Below the pieces are notes generated by a model that was given only the letters and a program-made list of their open reading frames with translations, was not told the DNA's origin and made no database searches. A program made the position numbers and the translations under genes. A DNA stretch of 64,000 nucleotides from Saprospiraceae bacterium. Its GTDB lineage: Bacteria > Bacteroidota > Bacteroidia > Chitinophagales > Saprospiraceae. This document shows positions 54,185 to 62,760 of this stretch, one piece after another. The stretch is taken from positions 1 to 64,000 of the forward strand of contig JADJNW010000021.1 in the NCBI GenBank assembly GCA_016714085.1, written 5' to 3'. Position 1 is the first letter of the stretch. Every line of letters starts with the position of its first letter.

Positions 54185-54871
54185 ATGAACATCATTATCA
54201 CTGGCGCTAGTAAAGGAATTGGCTACGATACAGCTCTAAAATTAGCGGAAAATCCCGAAAATAAAATATTAGCCCTATCGCGCAACGAACAGAAAGTCAA
54301 AGAGTTGGCTGTAGAATCTGATCAGATTGAGTATCTTGTTTTTGACATTACAAGCCCCGATATTGATGCGTTGCTGCAAAAAGTAGAAGCGATGGGTGGC
54401 GTGGATATTTTGCTCAATAACGCCGGATTGCTTATCAATAAACCATTTCGACAGTTGACCATGTCCGATTGGCAAAGATCTTTTGGAACAAATATCCTCG
54501 GCGTCATTGGACTAATTCGCACGCTACTTCCTTACCTTGAAAAAAGTTCAAATGCTCATATTATCAACATTGGCAGCATGGGCGGATTCCAGGGTAGCAG
54601 TAAGTTTCCTGGGCTTTCGGCTTACAGCGCGAGTAAAGCCGCCGTGGCAAATTTGACAGAATGTCTTGCCGAAGAACTTAAAGACCAAAAGATTGCCGTA
54701 AATTGCCTCGCTTTTGGGGCAGTGCAAACGGAAATGTTAGAGACCGCTTTTCCAGGTTATCAGGCATCTTTGAGTAGTGAAAAAATGGCAGAATGGGTAG
54801 CCTGGTTTTGCCTGAATGGGCATCAGTTTTTTAATGGGAAGATTTTACCAGTTTCAGTTTCAACTCCATGA
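54185..54871 (+). CDS. SDR family oxidoreductase
   Basis: 228 residues from the ATG at 54185 (MNIIITGASKGIGYDTALKL). All short-chain dehydrogenase features are seen: GASKGIG (cofactor binding, GxxxGxG), NNAGLL (NNAG), the catalytic Ser in INIGSMGGF and YSASK (YxxxK). A Pro-Gly motif PG is absent at the usual point after the catalytic Lys, replaced by AFGAVQTEM. Cofactor NAD(P)(H); the substrate is unknown. It is divergent from the ferredoxin reductase gene; the gap of about 115 bases contains the direct repeat. Confidence 0.93.
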   Translation: MNIIITGASKGIGYDTALKLAENPENKILALSRNEQKVKELAVESDQIEYLVFDITSPDIDALLQKVEAMGGVDILLNNAGLLINKPFRQLTMSDWQRSFGTNILGVIGLIRTLLPYLEKSSNAHIINIGSMGGFQGSSKFPGLSAYSASKAAVANLTECLAEELKDQKIAVNCLAFGAVQTEMLETAFPGYQASLSSEKMAEWVAWFCLNGHQFFNGKILPVSVSTP

Positions 54872-54916
54872 TATTGATTTACAGGCAGTTCAAATTTTTA
54901 ATCAAAACAAAGCGAC

Positions 54917-56281
54917 ATGAAACAACTCAAAACCCGTAGGGATTTTCTGAAGGATTCGGCGCTCACAGGAGTTGGATTGACTATACTTCCTTCTTCAGCG
55001 GTTTTTGCAAAGGATAATGCAGAGAAAGTCCGGCTTGGCTTTATTGGTGTCGGTTTTCGAGGTCAAAATCATTTAGATTTAGCTTTGAGACGTGATGATG
55101 TGGAAGTAATTGCCTTATGTGATGTTCAGCAATCCATGATGGATATGGCCTTAAAGCAAGTGTCAAAATCAAATAAGCCGAAACCTCAGGTGATTCTTGA
55201 TGGCCCTTACGGGTATCGAAAATTATTGGAAAATAAAGATATGGACGCGGTGATCATTTCGACACCCTGGGAATGGCACACGATTATGTGTTTGGATGCG
55301 ATGAATGCCAAGAAATATGTGGGTTGCGAAGTGATCACGGGTGTGACCGTAGAGGAATGCTGGGAATTGGTGCACACTTCAGAGCGTACAGGAATGCCCT
55401 TGATGATGCTGGAGAACGTGTGCTATAGGCGTGATGTAATGGCGGTGCTGAACATGGTTCGTCAGGGGATTTTTGGTGAATTGGTGCATTTGCAGGGTGG
55501 TTATCAACATGATTTGCGCAATATCAAGTTCAATGATGGCAAAACAAATCCCGGTGTTGGCGTAGAGTTTGGTGAAAAAGGTTTCTCGGAAGCACAATGG
55601 CGGACACACCATTCCGTCAATCGAAATGGAGATTTGTATCCTACACATGGCATTGGCCCAGTGGCTATGATGATTGATATCAATCGCGGGAATCGCTTTA
55701 CGCAATTGGTTTCTTACTCTTCAAAAGCGCGTGGTCTGCACAATTATGTAGTGGAAAAAGGTGGTGAAAATCATCCAAATGCGAAGATCAATTTCAAACT
55801 TGGAGATATAGTGACGACGATGATTCGCTGTGCCAACGATGAAACGATTTTGCTGCAACACGATACTAATTTGCCGCGGCCATACTCGCTGGGCTTTCGG
55901 GTACAAGGTACAAATGGCATCTGGATGGATGTAAATCGTTCCATTTATATCGAAGGCAAAAGCAAAGCGACACACCGCTGGGAGGATGCGCAAGAATGGT
56001 TAGACAAATACGATCATCCGCTCTGGAAAAAGTATGGCAGCGACGCAGCAGGTGCCGGTCACGGCGGTATGGATTGGTTTGTACTAAATGCTTTTTTGGA
56101 GGCTGTAAAACTAAAAACCAATACTCCCCAGGATGTCTATGATGCGGTGGCTTGGAGTGCCATTACACCATTGTCGGAAGCATCTATTGCATTGGGTGGT
56201 GAAAGTGTCGAGTTTCCTGATTTTACCAACGGAAAGTGGATGTATCGCAAAAATGATTTTGCTTTAGATGACACTTATTAA
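54917..56281 (+). CDS. GH109-type Gfo/Idh/MocA family oxidoreductase
   Basis: 454 residues. The Tat-type signal MKQLKTRRDFLKDSALTGVG begins it. The NAD-binding fold follows: VRLGFIGVGFRGQNHLDLAL, then CDVQQSMMDMAL and VIISTPWEWHTIMCLDAM. Then comes the family-specific core TGMPLMMLENVCYRRDVMAV, GDLYPTHGIGPVAMMIDINR and GAGHGGMDWFVLNAFLEAVK. The last two are signatures of the GH109 group (NAD-dependent alpha-N-acetylgalactosaminidases), which cleave by transient oxidation. It has a complete frame. Export through Tat with bound NAD is in line with the family. The sugar is not certain; related members have other substrates. Confidence 0.9.
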   Translation: MKQLKTRRDFLKDSALTGVGLTILPSSAVFAKDNAEKVRLGFIGVGFRGQNHLDLALRRDDVEVIALCDVQQSMMDMALKQVSKSNKPKPQVILDGPYGYRKLLENKDMDAVIISTPWEWHTIMCLDAMNAKKYVGCEVITGVTVEECWELVHTSERTGMPLMMLENVCYRRDVMAVLNMVRQGIFGELVHLQGGYQHDLRNIKFNDGKTNPGVGVEFGEKGFSEAQWRTHHSVNRNGDLYPTHGIGPVAMMIDINRGNRFTQLVSYSSKARGLHNYVVEKGGENHPNAKINFKLGDIVTTMIRCANDETILLQHDTNLPRPYSLGFRVQGTNGIWMDVNRSIYIEGKSKATHRWEDAQEWLDKYDHPLWKKYGSDAAGAGHGGMDWFVLNAFLEAVKLKTNTPQDVYDAVAWSAITPLSEASIALGGESVEFPDFTNGKWMYRKNDFALDDTY

Positions 56282-56326
56282 ATTGATTATTGGACAAGTA
56301 TAATTGACATTTTACGATTATTTGAA

Positions 56327-56998
56327 ATGGCAGTAGTGCAAGAACCCAAATTTATTCCTTATAAAGCTTTGCAATTTTCAGAAGATGAAATGCTGCAACG
56401 CAGTCAGGATTTTTACTTGCTTTTAAACAAGCGTCGCACCGTGCGAGATTTTTCAGATAAGCCAGTGCCTAAAGAAGTGATTGAAAACATTATTATGGCG
56501 GCTTCCACCGCACCTTCGGGTGCGCATAAGCAACCCTGGACCTTTTGTGTTGTTTCTGATACAACGATCAAAAGCGAAATTCGCAAAGCAGCAGAAGAAG
56601 AGGAATATACCAATTATCATGGGCGCATGAGTGACGAGTTGCTACAGGATTTAGCTCCCATTGGCACCGATGAGCACAAACCATTTTTGGAAATTGCCCC
56701 GTATTTGATTGTAGTTTTCAAAAAATCTTATGACCTTGTCAACGGCGAAAAGCGCAAATGTTATTATGTCAATGAATCGGTTGGCTTGGCTTGTGGAATG
56801 TTGCTTGCAGCCATTCACAATGCCGGTTTGGTGGCACTTACGCATACACCCAGTCCTATGAATTTCCTACAAAAAATCCTCAACAGACCCGAAAATGAAA
56901 AACCTTTCCTACTCATTCCGATAGGCTATCCTGCGGATGATGTGCAAGTGCCAGATTTACAAAGGAAGGGAAAAGATGATGTGATTGTTTATTATTAA
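56327..56998 (+). CDS. Nitroreductase family protein
   Basis: 223 residues. The conserved start for FMN binding RRTVRDFSDKPVPKEVIENI is followed by AASTAPSGAHKQPWTFCVVS (FMN ribityl and phosphate), the middle APYLIVVFKKSYDLVNGEKR, and YYVNESVGLACGMLLAAIHN plus HTPSPMNFLQKILNRPENEK. The start and the Pro-Ser motif near the C-terminus place it near the iodotyrosine deiodinase-like group. It uses NAD(P)H and FMN on a nitro- or halo-aromatic. Downstream of the GH109 gene by 45 bases; both may be co-transcribed. Confidence 0.92.
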   Translation: MAVVQEPKFIPYKALQFSEDEMLQRSQDFYLLLNKRRTVRDFSDKPVPKEVIENIIMAASTAPSGAHKQPWTFCVVSDTTIKSEIRKAAEEEEYTNYHGRMSDELLQDLAPIGTDEHKPFLEIAPYLIVVFKKSYDLVNGEKRKCYYVNESVGLACGMLLAAIHNAGLVALTHTPSPMNFLQKILNRPENEKPFLLIPIGYPADDVQVPDLQRKGKDDVIVYY

Positions 56999-57000
56999 AC

Positions 57001-57088
57001 CGCAAAATGTAAAATTTTAAATGTAAAATGAAAAAGTGTTCACGTCCTTTTGCGGTTTTACATTTCGCGTTTTACATTTTACATTTCA
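57001..57088. repeat. TGTAAAAT word repeat with opposing arm
   Basis: GCAAAATGTAAAATTTTAAA and ATGTAAAATG on the left (57002-57030) face TTTTGCGGTTTTACATTTCG and CGTTTTACATTTTACATTTC on the right (57049-57088). They form a long imperfect stem just ahead of the NRDE gene start at 57093. Confidence 0.6.
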
Positions 57089-57092
57089 ACGA

Positions 57093-57821
57093 ATGTGTAC
57101 AGTAACTTATATCCCGAAAGGGAAAGACAATTTTATACTCACATCCAATCGCGATGAGCAAGCGGCGCGTTCGCCTCGTAACCTTAGCATTGTAGAAGGC
57201 GATGTGCAATTGGTTTTTCCACGCGACGGCGGCGCAGGTGGTACCTGGATTGCCATGTCAGATAGCGATAAAGTCGTATGCGTACTCAATGGCGCTTTTG
57301 AGCGACACGAGCGCAGACCCAACTACCGCATGAGTCGGGGCATCATGGCTTTGGAATTTTTTGAATTTGATAGAGCCGAAGATTTCTTTGAACGCTTCGA
57401 TTTTCGAAATATTGAGCCATTTACGATGGTTACGTATGATCAAGGAAATTTGTACGAACTTCGTTGGGATGAACAGGTAGCGCATATCAAAGAATTGAAT
57501 GTAAGTGGACAACATATTTGGTCTTCGGCAACGCTTTATGAAGCTGCTATTCGCAAAAGGCGGGAGCAATGGTTTGCCGATTGGCTGGAAGGGCGAGAAG
57601 ACTTTGATTTGCCTGCAATTCTTGATTTTCATCACCACGCAGGCGAAGGCGATCCCTGGAATGACGTGATTATGAATCGTGGATACGTCCAAACGGTGAG
57701 CGTGACAAGCATTGTGAAAACACCCGACAGCGCTGCGATGCTTTATCATGATTTATTGCGCGAAGAGCTGAAGCAAGCAAAGATAGAATTGAATAAAAAT
57801 TTGATTGGAATCGTGGAATAA
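57093..57821 (+). CDS. NRDE family protein (TANGO2-like)
   Basis: 242 residues from the ATG at 57093 (MCTVTYIPKGKDNFILTSNR); a 19-codon upstream extension is open but covers the word repeat. The family's hallmark NRDE is present (TSNRDEQAARSP), as is the N-terminal Cys2 (MCTVT), the nucleophile position expected for the Ntn-hydrolase-like fold. Later parts: DGGAGGTWIAMSDSDKVVCV and YELRWDEQVAHIKELN. TANGO2-like proteins are linked to haem or lipid handling; the bacterial role is not known. Its stop shares an A with the next start (TAATG). Confidence 0.9.
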   Translation: MCTVTYIPKGKDNFILTSNRDEQAARSPRNLSIVEGDVQLVFPRDGGAGGTWIAMSDSDKVVCVLNGAFERHERRPNYRMSRGIMALEFFEFDRAEDFFERFDFRNIEPFTMVTYDQGNLYELRWDEQVAHIKELNVSGQHIWSSATLYEAAIRKRREQWFADWLEGREDFDLPAILDFHHHAGEGDPWNDVIMNRGYVQTVSVTSIVKTPDSAAMLYHDLLREELKQAKIELNKNLIGIVE

Positions 57822-58924
57822 TGGGAATCGGGAATGCAGGAACATTAGCAAAACCAACACATCTGCAAAAAACGGAAAACCTTCAACAAAAAGCAGATCG
57901 CATTCGCTGGCAAAACTGGGAATACTGGTCGGCAAAAGCCTTCTATTTTCCGATGTATGTGGTGGGACCCTTGCTAGCACTGCGTTCCAGGCATCCAGCG
58001 TTTTTTACAACTGCCAATCCTGGCATTTTCACTGGTGGTTTTGGTTTTGAATCAAAATACGAAACCATTTTAAAAATCCCCGAGCAGTACCGCCCGAAAA
58101 CAGCATTTGCCAAAGAAACGGATGACTTTCAAACCGTTTTGAAAAAAATCCAGCAAGCGGGCATTTCGTTCCCCTTGATCGCTAAGCCAGACTTGGGTTT
58201 TCGGGGCTTTCTGGTTAGAAAAATTGATACCGAAAGCGAGTTGCAAGCTTATCTGGACAATTATAAAACCGATTTTATCATCCAGGAATTTGTCTGGAAA
58301 GCAGGCGAATTTGGGATTTTATATCATCGTTTTCCAGGCAAAACCAAAGGCAAAATTACTTCTGTCACGCTCAAAGAATTTCTCGGCGTCACTGGTGACG
58401 GGCGCTCCACTGTTTCAGAACTCGTTCAGCAAAGCCCGCGCGCATTATTACAACTTGATCGTCTCCGTAATACATATTCTCATTTACTTTTATCTGTTCC
58501 CAAAGCAGGCGAACGAATTTCGCTGGGCGTCATTGGTAATCACTCCAAAGGAACGCGTTTTATTAGCGGTAATCATTTGATTGATAACGAATTAGAATCC
58601 ACTTTTGATAAAATCGCCGATCAGATTCCTGGATTTAATTATGGCCGTTTTGACATCAAATGCGATAGCTGGGAAAGTTTAAAACAAGGTAAAAACATCA
58701 CGATTCTGGAAATCAATGGCGTTTGTTCTGAGCCAACGCATATCTATGACCCCGAGCGCATGACTTACTTCGGTGCTTTACGCGAAATTGTCAGGCATTG
58801 GATACTTATCGAGCGCATCGGGCGCGCCAATCGCCGCCTAGGCGCAGCTTACGTTCCTACATTCAAAATGATTCGCATCATCCGGGGAGGTTTGAAAAAG
58901 GTGAAACGCTTAATGAACGACTGA
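57821..58924 (+). CDS. ATP-grasp domain protein
   Basis: 367 residues, start in the TAATG overlap with the NRDE gene. After a leading part with WEYWSAKAFYFPMYVVGPLL come ATP-grasp features: FPLIAKPDLGFRGFLVRKID (ATP-binding Lys), TDFIIQEFVWKAGEFGILYH (hinge), VTGDGRSTVSELVQQS, FNYGRFDIKCDSWESLKQGK and TILEINGVCSEPTHIYDPER with the metal-binding Glu-Asn. It resembles D-Ala-D-Ala ligase-like and other carboxylate-amine ligases; no substrate is suggested by its partner. The second protein of a two-gene NRDE unit. Confidence 0.85.
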   Translation: MGIGNAGTLAKPTHLQKTENLQQKADRIRWQNWEYWSAKAFYFPMYVVGPLLALRSRHPAFFTTANPGIFTGGFGFESKYETILKIPEQYRPKTAFAKETDDFQTVLKKIQQAGISFPLIAKPDLGFRGFLVRKIDTESELQAYLDNYKTDFIIQEFVWKAGEFGILYHRFPGKTKGKITSVTLKEFLGVTGDGRSTVSELVQQSPRALLQLDRLRNTYSHLLLSVPKAGERISLGVIGNHSKGTRFISGNHLIDNELESTFDKIADQIPGFNYGRFDIKCDSWESLKQGKNITILEINGVCSEPTHIYDPERMTYFGALREIVRHWILIERIGRANRRLGAAYVPTFKMIRIIRGGLKKVKRLMND

Positions 58925-58933
58925 AAATCAAGC

Positions 58934-59605
58934 CTACCCGCCTGTTGAGGATCGCCGCTTATGCTTACCAAGAATCCTTCGTATCAAAAAGATGGTCAAG
59001 AATGTAAGCCCCACTAAGCCCGCAATCAGCACTAAAATCGCCAGCCCATCTGCTCCATTGCATGAAATCGAGCAAGATACTGCAGCTAATAACAACAACA
59101 GCCCAGCAGCAACTAAGCCAACCAAGATGATAAGTAATACTTGTTTAGTAGATGCTTTTTCTTGCTTTAAAGACACTATTCGGTGCTTGATATATTGTTT
59201 TATTGGTTGTTTCCATTTTTTAGAAAAAGCACTTTTACCCTCATCAATAGCTTTTAATGCAGTGAAAGTTGCGCTTGCTTCTGTTATGCTATTTTGAATT
59301 TCAAGATGTTTTGGTAAATGATTGCCAAAAGTAGTAAATAATAAAAATGTACCAAGTGCCAATAAAAAATCACAGCATTTCTGGCGTAAGTAGTTGGTTT
59401 TGTTTAAAATAAGAGGATAAAATAGCCATCCTGTCGAAAAAATGCTTATCGCAAAAATAACTTGTACATCAGTAAAGTAAATGTCGCTCACAAAAAGTAT
59501 TAACCCGAAGCGGATCGCTATAAAAATTAGCAATAGGTGGGCGACTACAATGAACCATCGCGCTTGCCAGGGGTGCGTTTTTGCCCAATAAGATAGTTGT
59601 AGCAT
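58934..59605 (-). CDS. Multi-pass membrane protein, unknown function
   Basis: 223 residues with five membrane helices: WFIVVAHLLLIFIAIRFGLI, VQVIFAISIFSTGWLFYPLI, CCDFLLALGTFLLFTTF, LLIILVGLVAAGLLLLLAAV and LAILVLIAGLVGLTFLTIFL. A soluble charged loop (about 100-160) separates the first three from the last two. Between the last helices lies SCSISCNGADGLAILVL, a short Cys-rich turn found in similar Bacteroidota proteins. Ends 10 bases from the convergent ATP-grasp gene. The role is unknown. Confidence 0.7.
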   Translation of the reverse strand: MLQLSYWAKTHPWQARWFIVVAHLLLIFIAIRFGLILFVSDIYFTDVQVIFAISIFSTGWLFYPLILNKTNYLRQKCCDFLLALGTFLLFTTFGNHLPKHLEIQNSITEASATFTALKAIDEGKSAFSKKWKQPIKQYIKHRIVSLKQEKASTKQVLLIILVGLVAAGLLLLLAAVSCSISCNGADGLAILVLIAGLVGLTFLTIFLIRRILGKHKRRSSTGG

Positions 59606-59681
59606 AGTTAGGGATTTAGGTGTGAATAAACATTTTTTGTGCCAATTTACACAAATCCGATGATATTTTAATACTTGAAAA

Positions 59682-60365
59682 TCAAAGTTTTATCTTGGCA
59701 AAATTTATCGCATTGACATGGTTTTTGCTCGGAATTGTCCCTTCTCGAACAACTTGTATAGTTTGCATTCCAGCCTCTTGCGCAGCATCTAATTCTGCTT
59801 CTATATCAGAAAGAAATAAAATTTGTTCTGAATTCAAATTCAATGCTTTAGCGATATTTTGATAGGATTCCGTTTCGCGCTTATGCCCAACCGCCGTATC
59901 AAAATTATGGTCGAATAAATGATTTAAATCCCCATATTCGCTATAGCCGAAGAGCAGTTTTTGCGCTTCCACCGAGCCGGAAGAGTAAATGCCAATGCCT
60001 AACCCTTGCGCGCGCCAGTTTTCTAATTGTGGCACGACATCAGGATAAATATGCCCTTTGAAAGCCCCGGTTTCGTAGCCTTCGCGCCAGATCATCCCTT
60101 GCAAACGCTTCAAAGCCGGGTGCTTACGGTCTTCTTGTATCCAGTGAAGTAGCGTTTCGATAATCTTATCCAAATCTGTTTCGATTTGATTTTCTTCTTG
60201 TAAAGTATGTTGAGTTTCGATAATGCATTCGGAAACAGTCGATTCGCTCGTGTGTGCGTGCACAAAGTCGGGCAGTTTTTGGCAAGCATAAGGAAACAAA
60301 ACCTTGTGTACGAAGGCAATATCAGTAGTAGTCCCTTCGATGTCGGTAAGAATATATTGAATCAT
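59682..60365 (-). CDS. mtnC: Acireductone synthase (enolase-phosphatase E1)
   Basis: 227 residues. HAD-type motif I is the MtnC variant LTDIEGTTTDIAFVHKVLFP, motif II GIYSSGSVEAQKLLFGYSEY, and motif III LFLSDIEAELDAAQEAGMQT with the acidic pair. MtnC converts 2,3-diketo-5-methylthiopentyl-1-phosphate into acireductone in methionine salvage, as enolase then phosphatase. It sits downstream of mtnD and mtnB in the same orientation; the other steps (mtnN/mtnP, mtnK/mtnA) are not in the window. Start at 60365, MIQYILTDIEG. Confidence 0.95.
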   Translation of the reverse strand: MIQYILTDIEGTTTDIAFVHKVLFPYACQKLPDFVHAHTSESTVSECIIETQHTLQEENQIETDLDKIIETLLHWIQEDRKHPALKRLQGMIWREGYETGAFKGHIYPDVVPQLENWRAQGLGIGIYSSGSVEAQKLLFGYSEYGDLNHLFDHNFDTAVGHKRETESYQNIAKALNLNSEQILFLSDIEAELDAAQEAGMQTIQVVREGTIPSKNHVNAINFAKIKL

Positions 60366-60450
60366 GGAGTATTGGAATCTTGAAAAATTGGAATGATGAG
60401 TAATGGAAGCTTGGAAGTGGCATCACTCCAAAACTCCATTACTCCAAAGT
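60366..60450. repeat. TTGGAA/GGAGTA word repeat with opposing arm
   Basis: GGAGTATTGGAATCTTG and TAATGGAAGCTTGGAAGTGG on the left (60366-60420) face ACTCCAAAACTCCATTACTCC on the right (60425-60445). It fills the gap between mtnD and mtnC. Confidence 0.55.
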
Positions 60451-60990
60451 TTATGACAGTGGAACGCGTCCATTATATTGAGCATCCACGCCACTTTCGG
60501 TATAATGCGGCACCCAGCCCGATTGGTCAATAAATACGCGGATTGCCTTCACTCTATTTTTCGGGCCAAGGTCAAACCAATGCTTGGAATTGGCAGATAC
60601 AGAAATCTAATCGCCCGCTTCGCAGGTCACACTCAATTACTCTTATCCGTTTTCCAAATTAAACCAGAACATCCCGTCCCCATCCACAAAGAAGCGCACT
60701 TCATCTTCGGTGTGAATATGTTCGGCCAGGAATTTATTGCGCAAGGCCTCCAGATTAGGCGTATTGGGCGTCACATTGATCACATCTGCCGTTTGGTAGC
60801 CATTGACTTCCATATAGGGTTTGAGCTTGTGAGCGTAAGCATTCAGGATGGTATCCTGGTCGGCATCATCTTCAAAAGGCACGGAAGCTTCCCATTGTTC
60901 ATAAATTACGCCGCGCTTATTCAGGAATTGTTTGATTTCCGCTGCGTCGCGGATCACAGTGTTTTTATCAGGAATTGTTAAAAATGCCAT
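60451..60990 (-). pseudogene. mtnD: Acireductone dioxygenase, three in-frame stop codons
   Basis: From the ATG at 60990 (MAFLTIPDKNTVIRDAAEIK) to the TAA at 60451-60453 there are exactly 180 codons, the ARD length, with no frameshift. All metal ligands are seen: HIHTEDEVRFF (His, His, Glu) and SKHWFDLG (last His). Between MFWFNLENG and ISVSANSKHWFDLG, the frame has TAA, TAA and TAG in a stretch of 45 bases (about 60600-60645), where EVF-SVTCEAGDL is expected. The C-terminus (VKAIRIFIDQSGWVPHYTES) is perfect. The enzyme, a cupin, splits acireductone into methylthio-ketobutyrate and formate. The cluster of base changes differs from the single-base indels seen elsewhere, so it may be a genuine lesion, but a local assembly fault is possible. 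Confidence 0.88.
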
Positions 60991-61078
60991 TTTTTATGTG
61001 GTGTTATGGTGTTAATGTGTTTTCAATTTCTCTTAGTCACTTGATTCTTTCTTCTTCTCGTCACCAAGTCTCCAAACC

Positions 61079-61696
61079 TCATCGTCTCAATAAAAGTTTT
61101 CGGTATTCGCATTCCAGCAAAAACTCAACAACTTCCACATGGCGCTTCGCTTCGGCGATGGTGCTACCCCAAGTGTACATCCCGTGTCCAGCGATCAAAA
61201 ATGCCCACATTTGCTCGTTTTCAGCGTAAACTTCCACTTCTTTTGCCAAAGCCGGAATGTCTTGCGTATTTTCAAAAATAGGAATTTTTATATTTACTTC
61301 ATGCGTTTTCACGCCGGAAAAGCCTTTCAAAATTTCATAATCAGCTAAAAACAAGGCTTTTTGCTGCAAAAAGAATTGAGAAATAATCGTGTTCAGTACC
61401 GTATGCGTATGCAAAATGCAATGCGCTTCAGGATATAATTGGTAAATGGAAGAATGCAAACCCGTTTCTGCCGAAGGTCGACGTTCATCATCAATCGGTT
61501 TTCCATCTGGCGTGACATATAGAAAATTTTCAACTGCAAATTCGCCTTTATCAATACCGCTTTCCGAAATATAAAAATTAACTTCCCCATTTTCACGAAA
61601 AGAATAATTGGAAGAAGTTGCTGGCGCCCAGCCTTGTGCGTGCAGGAAGTGAATGGTTTTGACAAATTCCTCTTTTAAATGCTGGATATTTTGCAT
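61079..61696 (-). CDS. mtnB: Methylthioribulose-1-phosphate dehydratase
   Basis: 205 residues from the ATG at 61696 (MQNIQHLKEEFVKTIHFLHA); 11 more codons are open upstream. It is a class II aldolase/adducin-type protein with the MtnB features GWAPATSSNYSFRENGEVNF, RPSAETGLHSSIYQLYPEAH, CILHTHTVLNTI (two zinc-binding His) and LIAGHGMYTWGSTIAEAKRH (third His). It makes 2,3-diketo-5-methylthiopentyl-1-phosphate for MtnC. First gene of the leftward mtnB-mtnD-mtnC group. Divergent from the DUF2268 gene. Confidence 0.95.
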   Translation of the reverse strand: MQNIQHLKEEFVKTIHFLHAQGWAPATSSNYSFRENGEVNFYISESGIDKGEFAVENFLYVTPDGKPIDDERRPSAETGLHSSIYQLYPEAHCILHTHTVLNTIISQFFLQQKALFLADYEILKGFSGVKTHEVNIKIPIFENTQDIPALAKEVEVYAENEQMWAFLIAGHGMYTWGSTIAEAKRHVEVVEFLLECEYRKLLLRR

Positions 61697-61773
61697 AATG
61701 CAAAGGTAAAAATTGCCTCCCAAAAGCAACGTTTCTAGGCAGACTTTGTATTTTTGAAGAAATCCGCGTTTTT

Positions 61774-62733
61774 ATGAAATCATCTATGTTTTTATTGTTG
61801 AGCTTGTTGGTTGTCACTTCTTTGTATGCACAAAGGAATAACAAAGACCCACGCAAAGCGCAGCTTATCACCGCTGATTTGGATAATTTCTGGAAAGCAT
61901 TTGACTTGGCGCAAAAAGATACCGCTCATGCAGAAAAAATTTATACCGAACATTATTTTGATATTGGCTCGGAGGGCTTGAAAGACTTTGCACGCTCGCG
62001 GTTTAGCGGTATGAAAAGTTTTACTCAAGAAAAAAAGAAAAGACCCAATTTTTATATGGCGATTCGCCAAAATACGTTGAAAGTTGAAAGCCAAAAAGAG
62101 CAGATATACCAAGGATTTGAAAAGCTGCAAGAACTTTATCCTGATGCTATTTTCCCGGATGTGTATTTTTTGATTGGTCGCTGGACTTCGGGCGGTACGA
62201 CTTCTGATGCTGGCTTGTTGATTGGGGTAGAAATTCATGCCAAATCTGAGGACGTACCTGTGGATGAGCTTGGCGGCTGGGAGCGAAATAACTTCAAAAC
62301 CATTGAATCTTTACCTTATATCGTGATGCACGAATCTATTCACTTTCAGCAAGGCAAGATGAAAAACGAAAAAACGCTGCTCGCTTCCTGCATTAAAGAG
62401 GGTATGGCGGATTTTCTCTGTGAATTAGCGGTCGGTAAGACCATTAATGAGCGCTTGAAAAATTTTGCTGAAGGACGTAAAAAAATGATTTGGGCGGAAT
62501 TTGAAAAAGAAATGAAAGATAATTTTAAGCAAGGCAATCGCTGGCTATACAATGGCAATAACGAAACCGCCCGATTACCTGCCGATCTGGGTTATTATAT
62601 TGGTTATGAAATTTGTAAATCTTATTATGAAGAAGCTTCCGATAAAAAAGCAGCCATTCAGGAAATGCTTTCTATTAAAGATTATCAAGATTTTTTAGTA
62701 AAAAGTAAATGTTCGGAAAAAATGGTGGATTAG
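61774..62733 (+). CDS. DUF2268-type putative Zn-dependent protease, exported
   Basis: 319 residues. Signal peptide MKSSMFLLLSLLVVTSLYAQ. The catalytic part has HESIH in SLPYIVMHESIHFQQGKMKN, an HExxH zinc-binding motif (about residue 190), and KEGMADFLCELAVGKTI about 20 residues on, which supplies the third ligand (Glu). This fits the DUF2268 putative Zn-dependent protease pattern in secreted Bacteroidota proteins. C-terminal region contains GYYIGYEICKSYYEEASDKK. It may act on cell-surface or periplasmic peptides. No partner genes adjacent. Confidence 0.85.
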   Translation: MKSSMFLLLSLLVVTSLYAQRNNKDPRKAQLITADLDNFWKAFDLAQKDTAHAEKIYTEHYFDIGSEGLKDFARSRFSGMKSFTQEKKKRPNFYMAIRQNTLKVESQKEQIYQGFEKLQELYPDAIFPDVYFLIGRWTSGGTTSDAGLLIGVEIHAKSEDVPVDELGGWERNNFKTIESLPYIVMHESIHFQQGKMKNEKTLLASCIKEGMADFLCELAVGKTINERLKNFAEGRKKMIWAEFEKEMKDNFKQGNRWLYNGNNETARLPADLGYYIGYEICKSYYEEASDKKAAIQEMLSIKDYQDFLVKSKCSEKMVD

Positions 62734-62760
62734 GTTATTTCATGAAACATAGCATTTTAT

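Noticed and set aside
60451..60990. Stop-codon recoding in mtnD
   Set aside because: TAA and TAG end other genes here as normal stops, and there is no sign of a suppressor or of stops inside other conserved genes. Lesion or misassembly is simpler.
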